A stretch of DNA of 12,295 nt from Desulfobacteraceae bacterium (GTDB lineage Bacteria; Desulfobacterota; DSM-4660; Desulfatiglandales; Desulfatiglandaceae), in assembly GCA_020349865.1 (NCBI GenBank), contig CP070700.1:4338574-4350868 (forward strand), given 5' to 3'. The translations under genes were made by a program, and so were the position numbers. Below the pieces are notes generated by a model that did no database searches, was not told the origin of the DNA, and was given only the letters and a program-made list of their open reading frames with translations. Within the stretch, counting starts at the first letter, position 1. The number at the start of each line of letters is the position of its first letter. Shown piece after piece: positions 6,259-12,295 of the stretch.

Positions 6259-6468
6259 ATGGCAGCACCTGAGGAAATGTGGCAATGCCAGACCGTAAGT
6301 TGTGGTTATATCTATAACCCTGACAAGGGGGACAGGAAGGGAAAGATCCCAAAGGGTACTCGTTTTGAGGACCTGCCAGAAGACTGGCAATGCCCGGTCT
6401 GCGGGGCCAGCAAGAAAATGTTCCGGCCCCTTGCAGGTCCTGGGTCAGTAGCGGCAGAGGGGATCTAA
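6259..6468 (+). CDS. Rubredoxin of the CX4C type
   Basis: A 69-residue rubredoxin, an FeS4 electron carrier in the cytoplasm. Ligands are C10 and C15 in [14 protein letters not shown] and C45 and C48 in WQCPVCGA. The first pair is C-x4-C, not the usual C-x2-C. This spacing is known from a second type of rubredoxin in Desulfovibrio. Other family marks are present: [17 protein letters not shown], and an acidic surface. A C-terminal tail of about 15 residues ([13 protein letters not shown]) exceeds the typical length of 52-55. ATG 6259 is preferred: AAGGAG (6246-6251) is seven bases upstream, while the in-frame GTG 6253 is too close to it. Placed between two rubrerythrins, it is the likely donor to them and to desulfoferrodoxin. 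Confidence 0.95.
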   Translation: MAAPEEMWQCQTVSCGYIYNPDKGDRKGKIPKGTRFEDLPEDWQCPVCGASKKMFRPLAGPGSVAAEGI

Positions 6469-6546
6469 CTTATTAAAATTAAATGAAGATTATGTTAATG
6501 GAATAAAAAGGAAAAACAAAAAACTTATTAAAAAAGGGGAGATAAA

Positions 6547-7122
6547 ATGGGCGATTTAAAAGGTAGTCAAACCGAGAAAAATCTGTTGACAGCATTTGCT
6601 GGTGAATCCCAGGCACGAAATCGCTACACCTATTTTGCAAGTCAGGCAAATAAGGAAGGTTTCGTTCAAATTTCCTCCATCTTTGAAGAAACAGCAAACC
6701 AGGAAAAGGAACATGCCAAGAGATTTTTCAAATTCTTAGAGGGCGGTGAGGTTGAGGTAAAAGCGGGCTTTCCGGCTGGTGTGATCGGGAGCACCCTGGA
6801 AAATCTCAAGGCTGCTGCGGCCGGAGAAAACTATGAGCATACCGAAATGTATCCCGGTTTTGCAAAGACAGCCAGAGATGAAGGATTTGAGGACATTGCC
6901 TCTGTTTTAGATTCAATTTCTGTGGCTGAGAAGCAGCACGAAAAGCGGTATCTGGATCTTGCCGCAAATATTGAAGCAGGACGGGTTTTTAGACGTGATA
7001 AAGAAGTCGTGTGGCGCTGCAGAAACTGTGGGTATCTCCACACGGGGAAAGAGGCACCTGAGGATTGCCCGGCCTGTAATCATCCCCGGGCGCATTACGA
7101 GTTGCTCGGTGAGAACTATTGA
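6547..7122 (+). CDS. rbr: Rubrerythrin 2 (classical 191-aa type)
   Basis: A 191-residue rubrerythrin, the same length as the well-studied Desulfovibrio vulgaris protein and with nearly the same residue numbering. Diiron ligands are E20 in FAGESQ, E53-x2-H56, E94 and E97 in GENYEH, and E128-x2-H131. The rubredoxin-like domain has C158/C161 in WRCRNCGY and C174/C177 in CPAC. It reduces peroxide with electrons from rubredoxin and acts in the cytoplasm. ATG 6547 follows AAAAGGGGAG. The 78-base upstream gap is AT-rich and holds a 12-bp direct repeat, AACTTATTAAAA (6467-6478 and 6522-6533), possibly an internal promoter or control region. The call is secure. Confidence 0.97.
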   Translation: MGDLKGSQTEKNLLTAFAGESQARNRYTYFASQANKEGFVQISSIFEETANQEKEHAKRFFKFLEGGEVEVKAGFPAGVIGSTLENLKAAAAGENYEHTEMYPGFAKTARDEGFEDIASVLDSISVAEKQHEKRYLDLAANIEAGRVFRRDKEVVWRCRNCGYLHTGKEAPEDCPACNHPRAHYELLGENY

Positions 7123-7171
7123 AGACAGGATGATAAGTGATTAATTAAATCGAAAAACAGGGAGAAGAACT

Positions 7172-7687
7172 ATGACAGAACGTGCAGGAATAATTACCAT
7201 GAAGGGAAACCCTCTGACGCTTGTAGGGAAAGAACTCAAAGTAGGAGACCCAGCTCCTGATTTCGAGGTTCTTGATAACGATCTTGCGCCGGTCAAGTTG
7301 AGCTCATTTCGGGGCAAGATTTGTGTTATTTCGTCAGTGCCTTCTTTGGATACCCCGGTGTGCGATATGGAAACCCGGAGGTTTAATGAAGAGGCAGGCA
7401 AACTCGGAACTGATGTGGTGATTCTTACCATCAGTATGGATCTTCCATTTGCACAAAAGCGATGGTGCGGTGCAGCAGGTGTTGATAAGGTTATAACGCT
7501 CTCTGATCATCGTGAAGCGTCCTTTGGAACAACCTATGGTGTATTGATTAAGGAACTGCGCCTGCTGGCCAGGACCGTGTTTGTGGTAGATGGTGGAGGC
7601 ATCATCCGTTATGTCCAAGCAGTGAAAGAACAGACCCAAGAGCCCGACTATGATGCCGTGTTGGATGCGGTAAACGCATTAGCTTAA
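7172..7687 (+). CDS. tpx: Thiol peroxidase (Tpx-type peroxiredoxin)
   Basis: A 171-residue atypical 2-Cys peroxiredoxin that reduces hydrogen peroxide and alkyl peroxides, normally with thioredoxin as reductant. The thioredoxin fold is clear: VGDPAPDFEV (24-33), then the active site VPSLDTPVCD with peroxidatic C64 and Thr61, and resolving C99 in QKRWCGAAG. The 35-residue gap between the cysteines fits the Tpx subgroup. N-terminal ITMKGNPLTLVGKELKVGD is also typical. GGGAGAAG stands before ATG 7172; a later ATG at residue 10 would cut into the conserved start. It lies 49 bases after rubrerythrin 2. No thioredoxin gene is visible here, so its reductant comes from elsewhere or from another small redox protein. 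Secure call. Confidence 0.95.
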   Translation: MTERAGIITMKGNPLTLVGKELKVGDPAPDFEVLDNDLAPVKLSSFRGKICVISSVPSLDTPVCDMETRRFNEEAGKLGTDVVILTISMDLPFAQKRWCGAAGVDKVITLSDHREASFGTTYGVLIKELRLLARTVFVVDGGGIIRYVQAVKEQTQEPDYDAVLDAVNALA

Positions 7688-7763
7688 GGCAAAAGGGCTG
7701 GCGAAATTTATTTTGCCGGACGCAGACAACTATAAACATTAAATGTAAGACGGAGGAATAACC

Positions 7764-8138
7764 ATGGCAGAAAAACTCGAGATTTACAAATGCGAAGTGT
7801 GTGGCAACATTGTTGAAGTTTTGCATGGCGGTAAGGGAGAACTCGTGTGCTGCAATAAGCCCATGAAACTTTTTAAGGAAAACACAGTAGATGCCGCTGA
7901 GGAAAAACATGTTCCAGTGGTGGAGAAGACAAGCGATGGAATTAAAGTGAAGGTGGGAAGTGTTGGCCATCCAATGGAAGAAAAACATTACATAGAATGG
8001 GTGGAAGTTGTTGCCGATGGCAAGGCCTATCGCCAGTTTCTAAACCCTGGCCAGGCCCCTGAAGCTGTTTTCAAGATCGAAGCCGATCAGGTTACGGCCC
8101 GGGAATACTGTAATCTTCATGGTCTGTGGAAAGGATAA
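7764..8138 (+). CDS. dfx: Desulfoferrodoxin (class I superoxide reductase)
   Basis: A 124-residue superoxide reductase of the two-iron type, which reduces superoxide to peroxide without making oxygen. The N-terminal desulforedoxin domain has center I ligands C10, C13, C29 and C30. The catalytic center II has H49, H69, H75, C116 and H119, at exactly the positions reported for Desulfovibrio-type and Desulfarculus proteins, and the conserved E47-K48 pair in EEKHVP. All metal ligands are intact, so it should be active. The start has GGAGG about seven bases upstream. It follows tpx by 76 bases. The peroxide product can be removed by the rubrerythrins and Tpx in the same operon, with rubredoxin as electron donor, a well-established pathway in sulfate reducers. 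Confidence 0.97.
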   Translation: MAEKLEIYKCEVCGNIVEVLHGGKGELVCCNKPMKLFKENTVDAAEEKHVPVVEKTSDGIKVKVGSVGHPMEEKHYIEWVEVVADGKAYRQFLNPGQAPEAVFKIEADQVTAREYCNLHGLWKG

Positions 8139-8251
8139 TCACCATGCTGAACAAGAAGGCTTGTTTATGCTGGATGACGAACTTGGCCAACGGGTATTTA
8201 CCCCACCTGCGGGGCATCAGAAGGATTATAGATAGGGAGGTTTGAAATACT

Positions 8252-8407
8252 ATGGCTGATTGGAAATGCACGAAATGTGGATATTCTCTTAAGGCAGACA
8301 CACCGCCTGAAAAGTGTCCCATGTGCAAAGAAAAATGTGAGTTTGTGGATGTGTCCTGTTACATTCCGGACTGCGGCCAAACAGGTAGCGACCCAAGACT
8401 CGGATAA
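8252..8407 (+). CDS. Rubredoxin-like small protein (51 aa)
   Basis: A short gene found directly by reading the sequence. It encodes 51 residues: [28 protein letters not shown], then [12 protein letters not shown]. Residues C6/C9 and C22/C25 make a rubredoxin-like FeS4 or zinc site much more compact than in true rubredoxin, because the middle loop is shortened. Three more cysteines (C29, C36, C41) could form a disulfide or second site. Such stand-alone rubredoxin-like proteins occur next to rubrerythrin genes in anaerobes and resemble the C-terminal domain of rubrerythrins. ATG 8252 has GGGAGG about 11 bases upstream. The gene lies between desulfoferrodoxin and flavodoxin, so an electron-carrier role is likely but unproven. 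Confidence 0.85.
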   Translation: MADWKCTKCGYSLKADTPPEKCPMCKEKCEFVDVSCYIPDCGQTGSDPRLG

Positions 8408-8487
8408 TCTTCCTCCACACCCCACGTTTAATGTCAACAAACGGAAATCAGTGATGAAGGGAAAAATGGGCAATGGGGAGGTTAAAA

Positions 8488-8928
8488 ATGGCAAGAGCGC
8501 TTGTGGTATATACAACACGGACCGGTGAAACAAAGGATATTGCTGAACTGATTGCTGAAGGGATTCGTTTTACCGGTAGTGAAGCAACAGTTGCAAATGT
8601 CACGGATATCAAGAATGAAGCGGATCTTGAGGGTTATGAGGCTTATGTTTTTGGCTCTGCCACTTATCATGGTGAGATGATGCAGGGGATGAAAAAAACG
8701 CTTTTCTTGGCCGAGAAGGTCAATTTGGAAGGAAAGGCGGGCGGTTCATTTGGCGCCTTTGGTTGGAGCGGTGAGGCCCCGGGTCGCATCTTTGATACCA
8801 TGAAAAATATCTTTAAGATGGATATGGTCAGCGGGCCGTTGAATTTGAAATCCGCTTCACTTGGGGGTGGAACCCAGATGGCCCAGGATTATGGGCGTGA
8901 AATCGGTAAGAAGGTGAGCGGATCTTAA
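8488..8928 (+). CDS. Flavodoxin
   Basis: A 146-residue flavodoxin, an FMN electron carrier in the cytoplasm. The phosphate-binding loop is at the N terminus, YTTRTGET (T10, T12, T15). The second FMN loop is GSATYHGEMM (about 56-65) and the third is GAFGWSGEAPGR (about 88-99). This loop pattern and the short strand-helix alternation fit short-chain flavodoxins or the flavodoxin domain of FprA-type proteins. There is no beta-lactamase-like diiron domain, so it is not an FprA oxidase. ATG 8488 is chosen because GGGGAG (8475-8480) is seven bases upstream; the in-frame ATG 8473 would put that site inside the gene. As a low-potential carrier it could reduce rubredoxin for the detoxifying enzymes; this is inferred. 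Confidence 0.93.
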   Translation: MARALVVYTTRTGETKDIAELIAEGIRFTGSEATVANVTDIKNEADLEGYEAYVFGSATYHGEMMQGMKKTLFLAEKVNLEGKAGGSFGAFGWSGEAPGRIFDTMKNIFKMDMVSGPLNLKSASLGGGTQMAQDYGREIGKKVSGS

Positions 8929-8962
8929 GACATGAATCTCAATTGGGCAAAGGAGGTAAATC

Positions 8963-9166
8963 ATGACAACACCCCAACACTGTCCCGGATGGGAGCAGTT
9001 CAAGGACCTAAAGGCTTTTACCTGCAAATGTCCCCGTTGCGGGAAAGAAAAGGAAATATTCTCAGACGAGTTTGACCGAGAACATACATGCAAAGGATGC
9101 GGCGAGAAGATTGATTTTACCCAGTGTAGTATAGAGGCTGAAGGTAAGTCCAAAGGGATACGCTAA
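8963..9166 (+). CDS. Small zinc-ribbon protein (67 aa)
   Basis: A 67-residue protein, last in the antioxidant operon, with a very strong AAAGGAGG site before ATG 8963. Cysteines are C7 in HCPGWEQF, C21, CPRC at 23-26, CKGC at 43-46, and C55. The order CPG, CP-x-CG-x-E-x-E-x-F, C-x2-CG, then C at 55 closely matches the first 55 residues of the HD-domain protein at 938-1690, down to similar spacing. The two CxxC pairs should bind one zinc or iron. The function of this domain is unknown. Being alone here and fused to an HD enzyme there suggests a shared sensing or docking module. It ends 23 bases before a clear terminator hairpin. Confidence 0.85.
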   Translation: MTTPQHCPGWEQFKDLKAFTCKCPRCGKEKEIFSDEFDREHTCKGCGEKIDFTQCSIEAEGKSKGIR

Positions 9167-9189
9167 GAAAATTAACCACTATCTTTATG

Positions 9190-9217
9190 GTGCCAGCAGT
9201 CGATGGATTGCTGGCAC
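9190..9217 (+). terminator. Terminator hairpin of the antioxidant operon
   Basis: GTGCCAGCA (9190-9198) and TGCTGGCAC (9209-9217) form a perfect 9-bp stem with a 10-base loop, followed by TTTGCCCTTT. Placed directly after the last gene of the operon. The T run is interrupted, so efficiency is uncertain. Confidence 0.7.
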
Positions 9218-9287
9218 TTTGCCCTTTCCTGTGTTCTGTTCGAGCCAGGACAAGGAGTGGAATCAGATATGTTGTTCAGGAGGCATT

Positions 9288-9515
9288 ATGAGAAAATTCG
9301 AATATGACATAACGAAGCATCCTGCCAGCGAGTTCACGCACCTCGTTTACTTTTGCACTGCCCAGGGGGAGTGCAAATTCGACCAGATACCTGAGGGTCA
9401 AACTGAAGTGTTGGGCGAGATCCTCAATGAAAGAGGGGCTCAGGGATGGGAGCTTGTGCATCTTGCTTTCGGCAAGGGTGGGCTGGTCTGCTTTTGGAAA
9501 AGAGAAAGAACTTAG
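9288..9515 (+). CDS. Small protein with C-terminal GWELV motif (DUF4177-like)
   Basis: A 75-residue protein: RKFEYDITKHPASEFTHLVYFC starts with a beta-strand-like stretch, and the C-terminal half has LGEILNERGAQGWELVHLAFGKGGLVCFWKRE. The pattern LN-x2-G-x2-GWELV followed by a strand ending in aromatic and basic residues is the hallmark of DUF4177-like small proteins, whose function is unknown. ATG 9288 has CAGGAGG eight bases upstream, so the longer frame from 9219 is not used. It is separated from the antioxidant operon by a terminator and from cooS by a 254-base spacer, so it may be a single-gene unit. Family placement is moderately sure; no role can be given. Confidence 0.7.
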   Translation: MRKFEYDITKHPASEFTHLVYFCTAQGECKFDQIPEGQTEVLGEILNERGAQGWELVHLAFGKGGLVCFWKRERT

Positions 9516-9582
9516 CGGGATGAAAATTTGGATTAACTATCAGTGCCCATCCATAAAAGAAATAAAGGCACTATCAAGTGTC

Positions 9583-9717
9583 CAATTCAGAAATGAGCGA
9601 TTTTTTACAAGATCAAGAAAATCAATGGATTATGCGGAGACGTACTGTAGTACGTCGCACAAGGAATCCAGCAGATTGACGCTGAGATTGTGAAAAAGGG
9701 CCATTTCTGGATGAACA
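9583..9717. repeat. Long imperfect inverted repeat with central 18-bp palindrome
   Basis: CAGAAATG (from 9589) followed by TTTTTTACAAGATC is mirrored by GATTGTGAAAAAGGGC and CATTTCTG near 9686-9712. Midway lies GACGTACTGTAGTACGTC (9639-9656), two 8-bp perfect arms around GT. The structure resembles a multi-copy intergenic repeat; GTACTGTAGTA recurs near the window end (12282-12292). It occupies most of the gap between the DUF4177-like gene and cooS. Confidence 0.5.
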
Positions 9718-9769
9718 CTAACTATTATTCTCCAACAAGGAGGCTTTTAACACACGGAGGAAGAACTAC

Positions 9770-11746
9770 ATGGAAGAACAGGAAAAAAAAGTAATTGAAA
9801 TGAAGAAACTCAACATAAAAGAAGCAACCATGTGTGAATCTACGGCTCAGATGCTTAGAAAGGCAGAAAGGGATGGAGTAGAAACTGCGTTCCACAGAGC
9901 GGCCGCTATGAGGGCCTGTCCCATTGGTGCGGATTCCGCCTGTTGCAAGCACTGTTCTATGGGGCCTTGTCGATTGAATTCAAAGGATCCTTATAGTAAA
10001 GTAGGAGTGTGCGGCGCGACCATAGACACTATCATGTCAAGGAATTTTGGCCGCATGGTTGCCGCAGGTGGCGCTGCCCATACCGACCATGGCATGTCTA
10101 TGCTGGATCTGTTTAGGGAAGTTGTTAATGGCAACATAAAAGATTATACAATTAAGGATCCCATTAAGCTTGAAGAGGTGGCAAGGGAGATCGGGATAGA
10201 CGTAGAGGGCCGGGAGATCAAAGATATTGCCACAGACTTCTACAAAGAACTTGAGCGCACCTACACACAGGTGGAAGGGGAAATTCCATTTGTCAAAAGG
10301 GTGCCTGAAAAGACCCTGGAGACCTGGCGAAAGCACGGCGTTGTTCCCCGTGGAGCCATGCGAGAAATCATGGAATTGGTGCACCGGACTGCCATGGGGG
10401 TAGATCAGGACCACGAGAACCTTATCAAACAATGCAGCAGAACGGCCCTGGCAGATGGTTGGGGCGGATCCATGGTGGCCACAGAAATATCCGACATCCT
10501 CTTTGGCACACCCACCCCAATAAAGGCCGAGGTCAATATGGGATGCCTGAAAGAAAATCAGGTCAATATCATTATCCACGGCCATGAGCCCAATCTTTTT
10601 GAGTCAATACTCGATTCGGTCAATGACCCAACACTGATACAGGCAGCCAAGGATGCAGGCGCAGAAGGTATTAATCTGGTCGGCATGTGCTGTTCTGGGG
10701 CTGAGATGCTTTCCCGTCATGGAATCCCCCATGCAGGTAACTTCATGTCTACAGAAGCGGTATTGGTTACGGGCGCCGTGGACGCCATGGGTGTTGATGT
10801 TCAGTGCATCAAACAGGGGCTGGCCAAGGTGGCTGAGTGTTATGAAACCAAGCTCTTTACAACCAACCCCAGGTGTCACATCGAAGGGGTCCAACATATC
10901 GAATTTCACGAACACAAGCCAAGAGAGTGTACAGACAGCATCGTTGAAAATGCCATTGTGCGATTCAAGAATCGAAAGATGCCCATAGAGATACCAAGCG
11001 TAAAGAACGACTGTATCCACGGTTTCTCTCATGAATACATCAATTACATGCTGGGCGGGACCTTCAGATCTTCCTATACTCCACTCAATGAGAACATCAT
11101 TAATGGAAGAATCCGCGGCGTGGCTGGCGTGGTTGGGTGCACAAACCCGAGGACTAAACAGGACTGGGTTCACGTTGAGCTGATTAAGGAATTGATCAGG
11201 AACGATATCCTTGTGGTTCAGACTGGGTGTTCCCAGATCGCACTTGCCAAGGCTGGCTTTTACACGCCTGAAGCGGCTCACCTGGCCGGACCCGGTCTGA
11301 GAGAGGTGTGCGAGGCAGTAGGTATGCCACCGGTGCTTGGCCTTGGTTCCTGCGTGGACAACAGCCGGATTCTCATAGCGTGTTCCGAGATGGTTCGCGT
11401 GGGGGGGCTGGGCGATAGTATCGCTGATCTGCCCGTAGCGGGAGCAGCACCGGAATGGATGAGCGAGAAGGCCATCTGCATTGGCCAGTATTTTGTTGCA
11501 TCCGGTGTTTTCACGGTCTTTGGTGTCACCTTCCCTATTGTGGAGCAAACCAAATTTCACAGACTTCTCTTTGAGGGCCTCGAGGAGATGGGATTCGGAA
11601 AGTGGGGATTTACGACTGACCCCCATGAAATGGCCCAAATGATGATCCAACACATTGATAAGAAGAGACAGGCCCTTGGTATTGACAAGGCCAGGGAAAG
11701 GGTGCTCGTGGATATGAGTGATAGGAGAGGCCTTGAAGCAGCTTAA
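9770..11746 (+). CDS. cooS: Anaerobic carbon monoxide dehydrogenase, catalytic subunit (CooS)
   Basis: A 658-residue Ni-Fe CO dehydrogenase that interconverts CO and CO2 with release or uptake of two electrons. N-terminal cysteines match the D- and B-cluster pattern with the family spacing: C50 and C58 (D cluster), C59, C62, C67 and C81 (B cluster, CKHCSMGPCR). Likely C-cluster ligands are H272 (HGHEPN), C308 (MCCSG), C346 (DVQC), C457 (VVGCTN), C487 (QTGCSQ) and C528 (GLGSCVDN), all present, so the enzyme should be active. It is slightly longer than the 636-residue Carboxydothermus enzyme. ATG 9770 has GGAGG nine bases upstream. No cooC nickel-insertion, cooF ferredoxin or acs gene is visible on either side, so it appears as a stand-alone CooS; genes beyond 12295 cannot be judged. 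Confidence 0.97.
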   Translation: MEEQEKKVIEMKKLNIKEATMCESTAQMLRKAERDGVETAFHRAAAMRACPIGADSACCKHCSMGPCRLNSKDPYSKVGVCGATIDTIMSRNFGRMVAAGGAAHTDHGMSMLDLFREVVNGNIKDYTIKDPIKLEEVAREIGIDVEGREIKDIATDFYKELERTYTQVEGEIPFVKRVPEKTLETWRKHGVVPRGAMREIMELVHRTAMGVDQDHENLIKQCSRTALADGWGGSMVATEISDILFGTPTPIKAEVNMGCLKENQVNIIIHGHEPNLFESILDSVNDPTLIQAAKDAGAEGINLVGMCCSGAEMLSRHGIPHAGNFMSTEAVLVTGAVDAMGVDVQCIKQGLAKVAECYETKLFTTNPRCHIEGVQHIEFHEHKPRECTDSIVENAIVRFKNRKMPIEIPSVKNDCIHGFSHEYINYMLGGTFRSSYTPLNENIINGRIRGVAGVVGCTNPRTKQDWVHVELIKELIRNDILVVQTGCSQIALAKAGFYTPEAAHLAGPGLREVCEAVGMPPVLGLGSCVDNSRILIACSEMVRVGGLGDSIADLPVAGAAPEWMSEKAICIGQYFVASGVFTVFGVTFPIVEQTKFHRLLFEGLEEMGFGKWGFTTDPHEMAQMMIQHIDKKRQALGIDKARERVLVDMSDRRGLEAA

Positions 11747-11810
11747 TCTGTGGAAAAACCCATGTGGCCCCACGATGCTTAATACGGTTTAGAAATCCTA
11801 GCCCTCTGGG

Positions 11811-11839
11811 CCATGTCAGAGTCATATGTCTCTGCATGG
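11811..11839 (+). terminator. Hairpin downstream of cooS
   Basis: CCATGTCAGAG (11811-11821) pairs with CTCTGCATGG (11830-11839), ten pairs with one bulged T and an 8-base loop. No T tract follows, so it may be an RNA-stabilising or weak terminator hairpin 65 bases after the cooS stop. Confidence 0.35.
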
Positions 11840-11989
11840 GCGGCGTAACAAAGGGAGTATTGGAGTAATGGAGCAATGGAGTATTGGGCTTTGTCCAAGC
11901 TCGATTGTCTTAAAAGTGCGTTAGACGAAACATCAATGTGACTATTTCGTCAGTAAAAGTTGATGTGCTCGTAAAAAGTCATTTCACCT

Positions 11990-12076
11990 GTTATTGCGAG
12001 CGAAGCGAAGCAATCTCAGTTGGTGTAATTACTTGAAATCAGGAGATTGCTTCGTTGCTTCACTCCTCGCAATGAC
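11990..12076. repeat. 87-bp palindromic repeat, copy B
   Basis: Same length and architecture as copy A at 4895-4981. It starts GTTATTGCGAGCGAAGCGAA and ends CTTCACTCCTCGCAATGAC. The shared CTCGTAAAAAGTCATTTCAC (11968-11987) precedes both copies and CATAAGA follows both, so the repeated unit is about 120 bp. Differences are about one in ten bases, mostly in the centre and 3' flank. Confidence 0.85.
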
Positions 12077-12295
12077 CTTTCATAAGAGGCTTTACGAAAG
12101 TATCAAAGTTAATTGTCGAAAACAGACTTGGAGACTTGAGTTTGACGGCGTTTGAAATCCCGGTTAGTTTTAAGAATCAATTTTTCCATTACTCCAGCAC
12201 TCGTCAGGTTTTGGCCCAGAGTTTCCAGGGTCCCCTTTGGGGGCTGGTTTATGCCATGTTGTCTGTTAGTGGATCTTTAGTGTACTGTAGTATCT

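Larger units (their letters stand above)
11747..12295. other. Gene-free tail with repeats
   Basis: No supported coding sequence. It contains the cooS-distal hairpin, a low-complexity run of TGGAGTA/TGGAGCA units (11857-11886), the palindromic repeat copy B with its flank (11968-12076), and a complementary TCCATTACTCCA (12185-12196) pairing with TGGAGTAATGGA (11861-11872). A short CCAG..CCCC/GGGG..CTGG hairpin lies at 12225-12247. Confidence 0.7.

Noticed and set aside
8144..8245. 33-residue open frame between desulfoferrodoxin and the rubredoxin-like gene
   Set aside because: No proper ribosome site spacing, no motif and no family resemblance; more likely spacer.
8488..8928. Flavodoxin as part of an FprA-type oxygen reductase
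   Set aside because: Only the flavodoxin domain is present; no diiron beta-lactamase-like domain or its His/Asp/Glu ligands occur nearby.
9211..9226. Sigma-54 promoter at TGGCACTTTGCC
   Set aside because: TTGC follows TGGCAC too closely for the -24/-12 spacing, and the TGGCAC is the right arm of the terminator stem.
9427..9693. 88-residue plus-strand frame overlapping the DUF4177-like gene
   Set aside because: It overlaps a better-supported gene out of frame and runs into the repeat-like spacer, with no ribosome site.
10604..11773. 389-residue minus-strand open frame
   Set aside because: It lies wholly opposite cooS, has no recognisable domain, and cooS has complete family motifs.

Overview
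The window reads as chromosomal DNA of a strictly anaerobic, mesophilic bacterium, most likely a Desulfobacterota (sulfate-reducer-like) lineage. The reasons are the gene set (hybrid cluster protein, rubrerythrins, class I desulfoferrodoxin, CX4C rubredoxin, CooS-type CO dehydrogenase, a PAS/sigma-54 activator), moderate GC, strong AGGAGG-type ribosome binding sites, and intergenic GTCATTGCGAG-type palindromic repeats. Species cannot be fixed from the sequence alone. All convincing genes lie on the + strand.

Region 1 (1-3015) is the end of an Hcp operon: the C-terminal half of Hcp, an HD-domain phosphohydrolase-like protein with an N-terminal zinc-ribbon/Cys-rich head, a ferredoxin-like Fe-S protein with a Cys-rich C-terminal domain, and a DsrE/DsrF-like protein. 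Region 2 (3016-4625) holds a short control region and a PAS-AAA+-Fis sigma-54 activator with three cysteines in its PAS domain, then a terminator-like hairpin.

Region 3 (4547-5314) has no genes. It carries TGAGACAC-type sites at both edges, a decayed and an intact copy of a palindromic repeat between them, and a possible -24/-12 promoter about 100 bp beyond the right-hand sites.

Region 4 (5315-9217) is a compact reductive oxygen/peroxide defence operon: a small hypothetical protein, a frame-disrupted mini zinc ribbon, rubrerythrin 1, CX4C rubredoxin, rubrerythrin 2, thiol peroxidase Tpx, desulfoferrodoxin (superoxide reductase), a 51-aa rubredoxin-like protein, a flavodoxin and a zinc-ribbon protein, closed by a clear hairpin at 9190-9217. 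The parts fit one scheme: superoxide is reduced by desulfoferrodoxin, and peroxide by the two rubrerythrins and Tpx. Electrons would come through rubredoxin and flavodoxin. The last zinc ribbon resembles the head of the HD protein in region 1, which links the two operons.

Region 5 (9218-12295) has a small GWELV-motif protein, a repeat-like hairpin region, a monofunctional Ni-CO dehydrogenase (CooS) with no cooC, cooF or acs gene in view, and a gene-free tail with a second near-identical copy of the 87-bp palindromic repeat. No tRNA, rRNA, CRISPR array or transposase gene was found. No wholly new system is proven. The best leads are the Cys-PAS activator with its candidate sites, the shared zinc-ribbon module and the split mini zinc ribbon.
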